Shown in pieces: positions 52,015 to 60,103 of a stretch of 64,000 nucleotides of DNA (within the stretch, counting starts at the first letter, position 1; each line of letters starts with the position of its first letter). Below the pieces are notes generated by a model. It saw nothing but the letters and a program-made list of their open reading frames with translations. It ran no database searches and had not been told where the DNA came from. The DNA lies in the NCBI RefSeq assembly GCF_050574275.1, contig NZ_CP192260.1:1364001-1428000 (forward strand), written 5' to 3'. A program made the translations under genes and the position numbers. Source of the stretch: Virgibacillus_F flavescens. GTDB lineage: Bacteria; Bacillota; Bacilli; Bacillales; Amphibacillaceae.

Positions 52015-52165
52015 CGGTGCGCGATTCTGGCGGGGTGGTGCGCGATAATAATGGTATGGCGCTCGAATCTGGCGGGTGGCTGCGCGATTTCAGCCTGTTA
52101 GCGAGCGATTCTGACCTGAGGTTGCGCGAATTCGGCCGGTCGATGCGCGATTCCAAACCAGGCAG
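52015..52165. repeat. Decayed tandem array with exact 21-bp period
   Basis: Seven copies whose cores (GCGCGAT or variants) begin at 52019, 52040, 52061, 52082, 52103, 52124 and 52145. Notably GC-rich against the surroundings. Open in a plus frame and a minus frame, giving heptapeptide repeats, but without a plausible start. Confidence 0.75.
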
Positions 52166-52234
52166 ACGTTAGCGCGCTTATCATATGGTATACTACAACT
52201 ATAAAACAGGTATTAGTTACTTGGGGGTAAAAAA

Positions 52235-53443
52235 ATGCAACGAGGTAGCTTTCAATGGATGAAGTCGCTTAATAAATCAATTATATTAAATAAGATACGG
52301 ACGGATGGGCCAATTTCACGGGCGCAGATTGCGAAAGAAAGCAATTTAACTCCCCCAACAGTTGGCAGCATCGTAAAGGAATTAATTGCGCAGGGCATTG
52401 TGGTTGAAAGTGTACTGGGAGCGTCGCAGGGCGGCAGAAAACCAACCATGCTCTTAATTAATAATAGTGATTTTTATATTATCGGTATTGACGCCGGTCC
52501 GTTTGATATGCGGTTTATTTTATCAGATCTGTCTGGAAAAGTTCTGACACAGGACACGAAAGAAATTAAAATTCCTATTACAAAAGAGGAATTTTTGAAT
52601 ATGCTTAAAGGTGGCGTGCGTACACTTATTAGTGAAAATGTACATATTAAGGAAAAAATTATCGGGGTAGGCGTGGCGATGCACGGGGTTGTCGAGATAG
52701 AAACGGGAACCTCGCTGTATGCGCCAAACCTTGATCTGCGTGATATTCCAATTAAACAGGAATTGGAAAACACATTTGATTTCGAGGTGAAAGTTGAAAA
52801 TGATGCGCGAGCGTTGGCGATGGCCGAGAAGTGGTTTGGCGGCAATGAAAATTCAAAGAATATGATGGTTGTCAATGTTGGCCGGGGAATCGGAGCCGGT
52901 CTGGTCATCAATGGGCAATTGTATCATGGCGAGTACGATATAGCTGGTGAGGTTGGCCATATGACGCTGGATGTGAACGGTGAAACATGTCAATGTGGCA
53001 ATCGTGGCTGTCTTCAAACATTTGCATCCAGTACCGCAATTGCCAAGCGGGCTGTGCAATCGATCGATAAATCGCCCGTTTTATCTGAGATGGTTGGCGG
53101 GGATCTTGCTATGGTTAGTGGGAAGACTGTTTACGAAGCGGCTAAACAAGGTGATGAAAACTGTCAGCACATTATTAAGGAAGCTGGCCGGTACATTGGA
53201 ATAGGTTTATGCAACCTAGTTCATATTGTGAATCCTGGAAAAATAATCATTAATGGTGGTGTTTCTAAAGCACAGGAGTTTCTACTGGAACCGATTAAAG
53301 CAGAGCTGCAGGCGCGGGCATTGACTCCAAAGGCTAAGCAGACTGAGGTTGTTGTTTCGACGCTTGGGGATCATGCGACGTCGCTTGGAGCGGTTTCATT
53401 GTTGCTGGTTGAGCTTTTTAATCCTGGTGTTATGGATAAATAA
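52235..53443 (+). CDS. ROK-family transcriptional regulator (XylR/NagC-like)
   Basis: 402-residue repressor: winged HTH at about residues 12-70 (GPISRAQIAKESNLTPPTVG) and a ROK sugar-kinase-like domain with GIDAGPFDMRF, GVGVAMHGVVE, the glycine-rich VNVGRGIGAGLV and the zinc-binding CQCGNRGCLQTF (about 252). GGGGGTAA precedes ATG. It lies between the sugar ABC/GH2 operon and the divergent gal operon, both of which carry the same 18-bp AT-rich palindrome upstream, so it is the best candidate for their common repressor. Inducer unknown. Confidence 0.87.
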   Translation: MQRGSFQWMKSLNKSIILNKIRTDGPISRAQIAKESNLTPPTVGSIVKELIAQGIVVESVLGASQGGRKPTMLLINNSDFYIIGIDAGPFDMRFILSDLSGKVLTQDTKEIKIPITKEEFLNMLKGGVRTLISENVHIKEKIIGVGVAMHGVVEIETGTSLYAPNLDLRDIPIKQELENTFDFEVKVENDARALAMAEKWFGGNENSKNMMVVNVGRGIGAGLVINGQLYHGEYDIAGEVGHMTLDVNGETCQCGNRGCLQTFASSTAIAKRAVQSIDKSPVLSEMVGGDLAMVSGKTVYEAAKQGDENCQHIIKEAGRYIGIGLCNLVHIVNPGKIIINGGVSKAQEFLLEPIKAELQARALTPKAKQTEVVVSTLGDHATSLGAVSLLLVELFNPGVMDK

Positions 53444-53452
53444 CATGTAAAT

Positions 53453-53487
53453 GCCTCAAAAGCTAAAGAGCTTTTGAGGCATTTTTT
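53453..53487 (+). terminator. Terminator between the ROK gene and galM
   Basis: Twelve-base perfect stem GCCTCAAAAGCT / AGCTTTTGAGGC, 4-nt loop, then ATTTTTT. May also act on the convergent gal operon. Confidence 0.85.
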
Positions 53488-53505
53488 AATGTGGTATTCT
53501 CAAGG

Positions 53506-54558
53506 CTATTTTACAGTACCAAAGCAAAAAGTCGTCGTATAGCGATAAGCTTCGTTTGCTTCTAATACACACGAAGGAAATCCTTCATGGTGCAGGGAAG
53601 CGGGTGACGCCTGGGTTTCCAGACAAACACCGAGGTGCTGCCGAGAACGTCCGTGTGATAAGGCATTTGACGTATCCAGCACGTTCGACGTGTAGAGTAC
53701 CATTCCGGGCTGGTCGGTGCGAATGTCAAGCTTACGTCCGCTTGTCTTATCTTCCACAGAAACATCTGCATCCCTTTTTTTGTCAAACACAAAGTAATGA
53801 TCATACCCATTTTTAGCAACTTCATTTTGCGGGTTATCCGTGCCCACGCCATCTTTGATCTGCCTGCCGTTTCGAAAATCAAATGTGCTGTCGGCTACAT
53901 TGTTGAGCTTTCCAGTTGGAATGAGATCCGAATCAAGCTCAACGAATTTGCTGCTTTCAAGCGTCACTTCATGATTTAAAATATCCGCTTTTAAGTTACC
54001 GCTTAAATTGAAGTAGGAGTGGTTGGTCATCGTGAACGCGGTCCGTTTATCCGAAACGGCTTCATAGGTAATAGAAAACTGATTGGAGTTATTCAGGTTA
54101 TACGTTACCTTTACCTCCACATTTCCAGGGTATCCACCTAGACCATCCTGACTTCTATGTGTAAGAATCAGCCCAACGTTATCGGTATCCTGAAAAGTCT
54201 CGACATCCCAAATCACCTGATGAAATCCATCCGGTCCACCATGCAGGTGATTAGCGCCGTCGTTTGCTGGCAGGTCATAGGTTGTACCGTTCAGCTCAAA
54301 AGACGAGCCTTGAATTCGGCCAGCCACTCGTCCAATCAGTGCCCCGAAAAAATTAGGGTTGTCCAGATAATCCTTGTAATTTTCAAAGCCAAGCACAACG
54401 TTTTCGTATTCATTATTGTGATCCGGCACAATGACCCGTGTGATAATGCCGCCATAGTTTAGACAGCTGACACGCATATCATTGTCATTTATTAATGTGA
54501 ATTCGTTCCACGTTTGTTCGTCATTTATCATGATTTCCTGCTTTTTTATATCCAACAA
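53506..54558 (-). CDS. galM: Aldose 1-epimerase (galactose mutarotase)
   Basis: 350-residue enzyme converting beta- to alpha-galactose for GalK. Conserved text: NYGGIITRVIVPD, GRVAGRIQGSSFELNG, NHLHGGPDGFHQVIWD with the first His, and TNHSYFNLSG with the catalytic His. Normal length. Last gene of the operon, 10 bp after galT. Ends near the shared terminator region. Confidence 0.93.
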   Translation of the reverse strand: MLDIKKQEIMINDEQTWNEFTLINDNDMRVSCLNYGGIITRVIVPDHNNEYENVVLGFENYKDYLDNPNFFGALIGRVAGRIQGSSFELNGTTYDLPANDGANHLHGGPDGFHQVIWDVETFQDTDNVGLILTHRSQDGLGGYPGNVEVKVTYNLNNSNQFSITYEAVSDKRTAFTMTNHSYFNLSGNLKADILNHEVTLESSKFVELDSDLIPTGKLNNVADSTFDFRNGRQIKDGVGTDNPQNEVAKNGYDHYFVFDKKRDADVSVEDKTSGRKLDIRTDQPGMVLYTSNVLDTSNALSHGRSRQHLGVCLETQASPASLHHEGFPSCVLEANEAYRYTTTFCFGTVK

Positions 54559-54568
54559 CTATCACTCC

Positions 54569-56065
54569 TTACTGCTTATTTAACGCGTCGATAAACCGTT
54601 TGAACCCTTGCTGACCTTCTGAGGATTCTTTAAATACACCTGCGTCATGCAATACTTTGGTGAATTTCGCGCCTAACTCATCCTGCAGGACTGCGTCCAC
54701 ATTTTCGGCAGTGATAGTTTGCTTGTGTTTTCTTCGCAGCGCGTGTGTCCATTCCTCATGATACTCGGGAACGTCAACCTCTTTACCTAATAGCGCTGCT
54801 CGTACCGATTCCAGTTCATCATTCAGCCTTGGCGGTAAAACGGCCAGTCCCATTACTTCAATTAGCCCGATGTTTTCTTTCTTAATATGATGCACGTCTT
54901 CATGCGGGTGAAAAATTCCGTACGGATGCGCCTCGGACGTCCGGTTATTGCGAAGGACCAGATCGAGCTGCAGTTTGCCATTTTTCATTCTCGCGATCGG
55001 TGTAATTGTATTGTGTGGTATCTCGTTTGAAAAAGCTTGTAAATTCACGCTTGTGTCGCTGTATTTTTTCCAAAAACTTAAGATATGGTCTGCAGCATCA
55101 ATCAAGTCTTTTCGTTCATCAGACTGAATCCGTATGACGGACATTGGCCATTTGACTACCGAAGCGTCGACTGTTGAAAATCCCCCCAGTGAAAAGTCAA
55201 AGCGTGCTTCGGCTTTATCCATCGCAAATTCGTAGTTTCCACCCTGGTAATGATCATGACTTAGAATAGAACCTCCGACTATAGGCAGGTCAGCATTTGA
55301 CCCGACAAAATAATGAGGGAATTTCTGTACAAACTCTGTCAGTCGTTCGAATGTACTCTTGGAGATCACCATATTCCGGTGTTCCTCCGCAAGAATGATG
55401 CTGTGCTCATTGTAATATACGTACGGCGAATATTGCAGAAACCAGTTTTCGCCGCCTAACGGGACCTGGATAATTCGATGATTAGCCCGAGCGGGATGAC
55501 CGACATGGCCAGGATATCCTTCGTTTTCTACGCATAAGAGACAAGCTGGATATTTCTTCTCCTGCTTCATTAATTTTTCCCGTTTGATTTGCTCCGGATC
55601 TTTCTCGGGTTTTGACAAGTTAATGGTAATATCCATCTCGCCGTATGGTGTGGCAGACTTGAAATGGATGTTTTTACTGATTCGTTTCAGTTGAATATAG
55701 TTGCTGTTTTTACTTAGATTGTAAAAATAGTTTGTTGCTGCTTCTGGTGATTTTGCATACTTTTGATTAAATCGTTCATTGATCTCGGAAGGCTTTGATA
55801 AAAAACAGTTCATGATGTTTGCCGACAGGATCTCTTTTTCTGCAAAAACGTTTTCAATAATTTCCTCGCTGACAGCGTAATCAATCAGATGATCCAGTAT
55901 GTCAGGAATGGTTTCGTCGGATTGAAGTGAATGACCAGGGGTAATCTGTGTAAGCTTTAGGAGCCCCATTATCTGATTTTGAACATAAACCGCATCAGCG
56001 GGAACGATTAAATTGTTGGCCGTTCCTTTCTGAACCAGTGCTTGAATTAGCGAATCTATTTTCAT
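54569..56065 (-). CDS. galT: UDP-glucose-hexose-1-phosphate uridylyltransferase, type 2
   Basis: 498-residue Firmicutes-type GalT, longer than the E. coli enzyme, transferring UMP between UDP-glucose and galactose 1-phosphate. Family stretches: CLLCVENEGYPGHVGHPARA, ENWFLQYSPYVYYNEH, and SHDHYQGG with the His residues. Overlaps galE by 4 bp, so coupled to it. Confidence 0.95.
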   Translation of the reverse strand: MKIDSLIQALVQKGTANNLIVPADAVYVQNQIMGLLKLTQITPGHSLQSDETIPDILDHLIDYAVSEEIIENVFAEKEILSANIMNCFLSKPSEINERFNQKYAKSPEAATNYFYNLSKNSNYIQLKRISKNIHFKSATPYGEMDITINLSKPEKDPEQIKREKLMKQEKKYPACLLCVENEGYPGHVGHPARANHRIIQVPLGGENWFLQYSPYVYYNEHSIILAEEHRNMVISKSTFERLTEFVQKFPHYFVGSNADLPIVGGSILSHDHYQGGNYEFAMDKAEARFDFSLGGFSTVDASVVKWPMSVIRIQSDERKDLIDAADHILSFWKKYSDTSVNLQAFSNEIPHNTITPIARMKNGKLQLDLVLRNNRTSEAHPYGIFHPHEDVHHIKKENIGLIEVMGLAVLPPRLNDELESVRAALLGKEVDVPEYHEEWTHALRRKHKQTITAENVDAVLQDELGAKFTKVLHDAGVFKESSEGQQGFKRFIDALNKQ

Positions 56066-57069
56066 CGTTTCGCATCCACATCCTTTTCGTATCCATTTGG
56101 ATGGGATGAATGCCAGTTCCAGGCGTCTCGAATAATCGTCGTAATCGTACTTTTTTCAGGCTGCCAGTTTAAGATGTTTTTTGCTTTATCAGATGAGGCA
56201 ATTAATACACTTGGATCACCAGCACGGCGTTCGCCAATATTTGTCGGGATCTCTTTTCCCGTAACTTCTTTTGCGGCAGTAATGATTTCTTTAACCGAGA
56301 ATCCGTGACTGCTGCCAAGGTTGAAAATATTGCTTTCGCCGCCTTTGCGCAAGTAGTCAAGCGCCAATAAGTGTGCCGAAATTAAGTCCTCAACGTGGAT
56401 GTAATCTCTGATGCAGCTTCCATCCGGTGTATCGTAATCCTCTCCATAAACCGTTATGGAATCGCGTTGTCCTAATGCGGTTTGGAGTACAATTGGCACA
56501 AGGTGTGATTCGGGATTATGATCTTCGCCAATTTCTCCCGTTTCGCGGGCACCAGCAACATTGAAATAACGCAGGGAAACATACTTCATTCCATATGCTG
56601 CGGCGCACCACTTCATCAATTTTTCCATAGTCAGCTTAGTTTCACCGTATGTATTGGTTGGATTGGTCTGCATCTCCTCCGTAATCGGAACGGATTCTGG
56701 TTCGCCATAGGTTGCAGCGGTAGAGGAGAAGACGATTTGGCTGATATTATTTTCCTTCATGACCTCGAGCAGAACCTGTGTCCCGTATACGTTGTTGTCA
56801 AAATATTTTAACGGATTTGTCATGGACTCGCCAACTAATGAATTTGCGGCAAAATGAATGACAGAATCGATTTTTTCGTTTGAAAAAACACTTGTGAGAA
56901 AATCTTTGTCCCGAATATCCCCTTCATAAAAAGTTGCGGAAGGATGGACTGCTTTTCGATGACCATTTTCCAGGTTATCCACGACAATTACGCTTGCGCC
57001 CTGTTCGATTAATTGATAGACCGCATGTGAGCCGATATATCCAGCTCCACCTAGTACTAATACACTCAT
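56062..57069 (-). CDS. galE: UDP-glucose 4-epimerase
   Basis: 335-residue NAD-dependent SDR epimerase. GGAGYIGSHAVYQL binds NAD (about residues 7-20), VHFAANSLV-type text, SSTAATYG with the Ser, and YGETKLTMEKLM with the Tyr-Lys pair (about 148). Overlaps galK by 1 nt and galT by 4 bp. Normal length. Confidence 0.95.
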   Translation of the reverse strand: MSVLVLGGAGYIGSHAVYQLIEQGASVIVVDNLENGHRKAVHPSATFYEGDIRDKDFLTSVFSNEKIDSVIHFAANSLVGESMTNPLKYFDNNVYGTQVLLEVMKENNISQIVFSSTAATYGEPESVPITEEMQTNPTNTYGETKLTMEKLMKWCAAAYGMKYVSLRYFNVAGARETGEIGEDHNPESHLVPIVLQTALGQRDSITVYGEDYDTPDGSCIRDYIHVEDLISAHLLALDYLRKGGESNIFNLGSSHGFSVKEIITAAKEVTGKEIPTNIGERRAGDPSVLIASSDKAKNILNWQPEKSTITTIIRDAWNWHSSHPNGYEKDVDAKR

Positions 57070-58253
57070 TAAACCACTCCTTTTATTGTAATTTCCTTAG
57101 CTCCGTCCCCGATTGCGGCGGTATAATGTGTCACATCATAGCCGATTTTTTTGCGGTAGGTTTCAGAGATGTTTCGTTTAAAAATATCCACGTGATCCTT
57201 TGCGACGATTGCGATAGTGCAGCCGCCAAAACCGGCGCCGGTCATACGTGCTCCGATAACGCCTTCCTGTTTCCAGGCGGTTTCGACAATGGTATCCAGT
57301 TCGATTCCTGTAACTTCATAATCATACTGCAGCGATACATGTGATTCGTTCATCGCTTGACCGAATTCCGGTAATCGATTTTGCTTAAGTAATTCTAATG
57401 CACGAATCGTGCGGTGATTTTCATAGATAACATGTTTGGCACGCAAGCGGTCTGTGTCGTTTAGAATAACATGTTTGTTTGCTTCAAATGCTTCAATCGA
57501 CAGATCGCATAAATTATCGATTTGGATTGTTTGCTGCAGGTCGGTAAGTGCGCGTTCACACTCGCTTCTTCTTTCATTATACTTTGAATCCGCAAGTTCG
57601 CGACGTTTGTTCGTGTTGGTAATAATAATGACGTATTCCTGAAGGGCGAGCGGTGCGTATTCGTACTGCAGGGTGTTGCAATTCAGCAGCATCGCATTGT
57701 TTTTCTTTGCCATGCCGACCGCAAATTGATCCATTATTCCACTGTTTACACCCATGTACTGATTTTCCACCAGCTGAGCAAGCTTTATCATGTCAATTTT
57801 ATCAATTGTTAAATCAAACAGGTTCTCAAGCAGAACCCCCATGACCATTTCGATGGAAGCGGACGATGATAATCCAGCACCGTTCGGGATATTTCCATAA
57901 AAAAGAATATCCATACCAGTGCTGATCGTGTGACCGTTGTCCTGTAACAATTTTACCATGCCTTTTGGAAAATTGGCCCAATCATGGATTTTATTATAGG
58001 TAACATCGGTAAGCGAGCACGTTAAAATACCTTTATCTGGGAAATTTATCGAATAAAAGTTTAGTTTATGATCGGTCCTTTTACGTGCAATAGCGTACGT
58101 TCCATAAGAAATTGCAGCTGGGAACACATGCCCACCATTGTAGTCTGTATGTTCTCCGATTAAATTGATTCGTCCAGGTGCAAAAAACACGCGTGGATTG
58201 TCTGTTGTATCGAAAACGGAGTTAAATTTCTGTATCATTTGTTCGATTTGCAC
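57069..58253 (-). CDS. galK: Galactokinase
   Basis: 394-residue GHMP kinase phosphorylating alpha-galactose at C1. GRINLIGEHTDYNGG (about residues 27-41) binds galactose, GAGLSSSASIEM is the ATP loop, and ARMTGAGFGGC is motif 3. GTG start with AGGGGGC seven bases upstream. First gene of the galKETM operon; upstream lie a -10-like TATAAA and the AT-rich palindrome. Confidence 0.95.
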   Translation of the reverse strand: MQIEQMIQKFNSVFDTTDNPRVFFAPGRINLIGEHTDYNGGHVFPAAISYGTYAIARKRTDHKLNFYSINFPDKGILTCSLTDVTYNKIHDWANFPKGMVKLLQDNGHTISTGMDILFYGNIPNGAGLSSSASIEMVMGVLLENLFDLTIDKIDMIKLAQLVENQYMGVNSGIMDQFAVGMAKKNNAMLLNCNTLQYEYAPLALQEYVIIITNTNKRRELADSKYNERRSECERALTDLQQTIQIDNLCDLSIEAFEANKHVILNDTDRLRAKHVIYENHRTIRALELLKQNRLPEFGQAMNESHVSLQYDYEVTGIELDTIVETAWKQEGVIGARMTGAGFGGCTIAIVAKDHVDIFKRNISETYRKKIGYDVTHYTAAIGDGAKEITIKGVV

Positions 58254-58279
58254 GGAGAAGCCCCCTAAAAGGAATTGAA

Positions 58280-58285
58280 TTTATA
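58280..58285 (-). promoter_or_regulatory. Candidate -10 box of the gal operon
   Basis: TATAAA on the minus strand, 27 bp before the galK GTG; the region at -35 is a weak match and overlaps the palindromic motif. Confidence 0.4.
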
Positions 58286-58305
58286 GTAGGTGATGATGTG
58301 TACTT

Positions 58306-58323
58306 AATTAAATTAATTAAATA
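58306..58323 (-). promoter_or_regulatory. AT-rich palindromic motif upstream of galK
   Basis: Same 18 bp as 46972-46989 (AATTAAATTAATTAAATA); overlaps the expected -35 region, as a repressor site would. Confidence 0.5.
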
Positions 58324-58364
58324 TGTTACCCTCATCTTACTATTTCTAAGATGGGATTTCAATA

Positions 58365-58426
58365 GGGACAGAGGGACGGTTCTTCTGTCCCGCGTTGGCG
58401 GGACAAAAGAACCGTCCCTCTGTCCC
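58365..58426. repeat. GGGACA repeat pair (F-R)
   Basis: F unit 58365-58391 and R unit 58400-58426, ending 1 bp before the XRE gene stop codon. Confidence 0.9.
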
Positions 58427-58427
58427 T

Positions 58428-58811
58428 TTATCTGCGTGATTTTGCTCGTTGGTAAATCCATTCAAAGTGGTCGTTAACTTCTCTTACATCTTCCTGTGAA
58501 AGGATCGACCATTTTTCCATTTGCAGAAAGTTTGGCGTGTCGATTCCCATTTTTGAAAACAGGTTGACCAGTTGTATGTAGTTTTCACTTTTGCCAGCAG
58601 ACGTATTGTGTTCTTTCCCAGTTATCAAGTAATCGGTAGTAGTTTCAAACAAGATGGATAGTTCTTTTACCGTTTCAATTGATGGAGTTCGTTCTCCGCG
58701 CTCGTATGATCCATAAACATTCTCGGAAAATCCAAGTTTACTGCTTACATCCTTTTTGTAAAAACCATGCTTCTCACGCAGATTCTCAAGACGCCTTCCT
58801 AAATCATTCAT
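58428..58811 (-). CDS. XRE-family helix-turn-helix regulator
   Basis: 127-residue DNA-binding protein. N-terminal HTH_3 domain at about residues 5-60 (LGRRLENLREKHGFYKKDVSSKLGFS... VYGSYERGERTPSIETVKEL). The C-terminal half is not a known ligand domain. ATG 58811 has GAGGGTGG nearby, while the longer frame to 58901 runs through the operator region and is rejected. Three inverted repeats lie directly upstream, so it probably controls itself and perhaps the divergent sigma-like genes. Confidence 0.82.
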   Translation of the reverse strand: MNDLGRRLENLREKHGFYKKDVSSKLGFSENVYGSYERGERTPSIETVKELSILFETTTDYLITGKEHNTSAGKSENYIQLVNLFSKMGIDTPNFLQMEKWSILSQEDVREVNDHFEWIYQRAKSRR

Positions 58812-58843
58812 CGTTTCCACCCTCTCTATTGGGGTGAAAAATA

Positions 58844-58915
58844 CCACAAAGCGTGTGGAATGAGGTAAAACCACACAAAACGTGTGTAAATTTATTTGCA
58901 CACTAGAATTGTGTG
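58844..58915. promoter_or_regulatory. Cluster of three inverted repeats (XRE operators)
   Basis: CCACA-N5-TGTGG at 58844-58858, CACAC-N5-GTGTG at 58872-58886, and CACAC-N7-GTGTG at 58899-58915, all in the divergent region between the XRE gene and the sigma-like gene. Confidence 0.6.
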
Positions 58916-59015
58916 TTTTTTTATAATTAGGACTAGGTTGAAAGTATATTATAAATAGTGGAACTTAACAGTTATTTGTCACTATTAAACGAGGTTTTGA
59001 GAGAGGGAAATGGAA

Positions 59016-59216
59016 ATGGTGTCTGGTGTTAGTTTTGAAGAGATTTTTGAGCAGAATCTACGTATTGTGCAGTACTATAGAAGGGAGCGTACAGCTTCAA
59101 TTGGCACATCGCTGCCTCCGCTGTGGTATTGGAGAAAGCCAAAAGTTGATAAAGGATATTTGTTTAGTTACTTTGATTTGATATTACGGATGCTAGTGGA
59201 GAATAAAGTGCGGTAG
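59016..59216 (+). CDS. Short sigma-factor-like protein (region 2 only)
   Basis: 66-residue protein sharing its layout with the N-terminal part of the sigma factor encoded 144 bp downstream: FEEIFEQN against FEEIYEQN at the start, and DKGYLFSYF against DKGVMSTYF in the core-binding region, with about seven fewer residues in between. It stops after region 2 and lacks region 4, so it cannot act as a normal sigma factor. It may be a decayed duplicate or a small competitor for core polymerase. GAGAGGG lies eight bases before ATG 59016 (an earlier ATG at 59010 is too close). Own terminator. Confidence 0.55.
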   Translation: MVSGVSFEEIFEQNLRIVQYYRRERTASIGTSLPPLWYWRKPKVDKGYLFSYFDLILRMLVENKVR

Positions 59217-59235
59217 TAAAACTAAATAAGTAATG

Positions 59236-59284
59236 AAAAGTATCGACAAAATGAGGGGAATTTCATTTCATCGATACTTTTTTA
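59236..59284 (+). terminator. Terminator of the short sigma-like gene
   Basis: Eleven-base perfect stem AAAAGTATCGA / TCGATACTTTT followed by T residues, with a 24-nt loop. Confidence 0.75.
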
Positions 59285-59359
59285 ATTTAGTTGCCACCAA
59301 ATACGTTCTTTTTTCGATAATAATAGTGAGTAGTATTAATTTTGGTGGGGGAATGGAAA

Positions 59360-59896
59360 ATGGAGGAAAAAAAGCAGTTTACGTTTGAAGAAATATATGA
59401 GCAGAATAATCGCAGAATTCATTACCATATACATAACTTGCATATTAATGATCCGCATCAGGAATTTTATCAGGAAGGGCTATTTGCGATGTGGAACGCA
59501 TACAAAACATACGAACCGGACAAGGGTGTGATGTCCACTTACTTCAACTATACAATCAAAAATAGATTAATCGATTTAATGCGTAAGAAGTCAAGAGAGG
59601 AGTCAAATGAAAATTTATGTGTCCAGGAAATTGGTAACCGAACGTATAACAGTAATCGTATTCGAAAGAGTAATTCGCTTATTCCAGATATTTCGAACGG
59701 CTCAGCAGACGATTCTATCATGTGGGAGCATATAAAATCAGTGTTATCGGAGCGGCAGTGGAACTGGGTTTATCATTATATCATCCTAAATAAATCAATA
59801 AATGAAATAGCCGAAGAACAGGGCATGACCATAGACGCTGTCAAAAGCCTCGGCAAACACGTAAGGAAAAAGCTGCGCCAAATGGAAAAATTGTAA
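59360..59896 (+). CDS. Sigma-70 family RNA polymerase sigma factor
   Basis: 178-residue alternative sigma factor. Region 2 at about residues 15-80 (DPHQEFYQEGLFAMWNAYKTYEPDKG, shown in the usual helix pattern with YFNYTIKNRLIDLMRKK), then region 4 HTH at about 125-175 (INEIAEEQGMTIDAVKSLGKHVRKKL). Compact like ECF or ComX-type factors; no anti-sigma gene is adjacent. ATG 59360 has GGTGGGGG upstream; the TTG at 59342 is rejected. Target genes and signal unknown. The upstream XRE regulator and short paralogue suggest one regulatory unit. Confidence 0.82.
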   Translation: MEEKKQFTFEEIYEQNNRRIHYHIHNLHINDPHQEFYQEGLFAMWNAYKTYEPDKGVMSTYFNYTIKNRLIDLMRKKSREESNENLCVQEIGNRTYNSNRIRKSNSLIPDISNGSADDSIMWEHIKSVLSERQWNWVYHYIILNKSINEIAEEQGMTIDAVKSLGKHVRKKLRQMEKL

Positions 59897-59929
59897 AAAA
59901 TTGGATAATGTACCAGGTACGCCCCGGTT

Positions 59930-59938
59930 TTTGTCGAA
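59930..59938 (+). promoter_or_regulatory. Spo0A-like box upstream of the EAL gene
   Basis: TTTGTCGAA inside the palindrome GTTTTTGTCGAAAAAC, 166 bp before the EAL gene. Exact 0A-box match. Confidence 0.35.
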
Positions 59939-60103
59939 AAACAGCGAGCTTAGGGTTAATATTTTTATAAGATGTTGGTTTTAATGCCCCGGAATAGGGA
60001 AATAGCCAATTATAGTAATGGAAATATTAAATAGTTATATGTCCTTTAAGTATAGAAAAATCCGCTAAAAAAGCGTTAATACAACAGATGAAGGAGAATT
60101 AAT

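Noticed and set aside
52015..52165. 21-bp tandem array as CRISPR
   Set aside because: Units are contiguous with no spacers.
51978..52172. 64-residue plus-strand frame over the 21-bp array
   Set aside because: Starts inside a GGGACA unit, lacks a ribosome site, and is only the tandem array translated.
3640..58426. Interspersed GGGACA units as a CRISPR-like array
   Set aside because: Units are scattered over 55 kb with genes in between, vary in orientation and spacing, and there are no cas genes.
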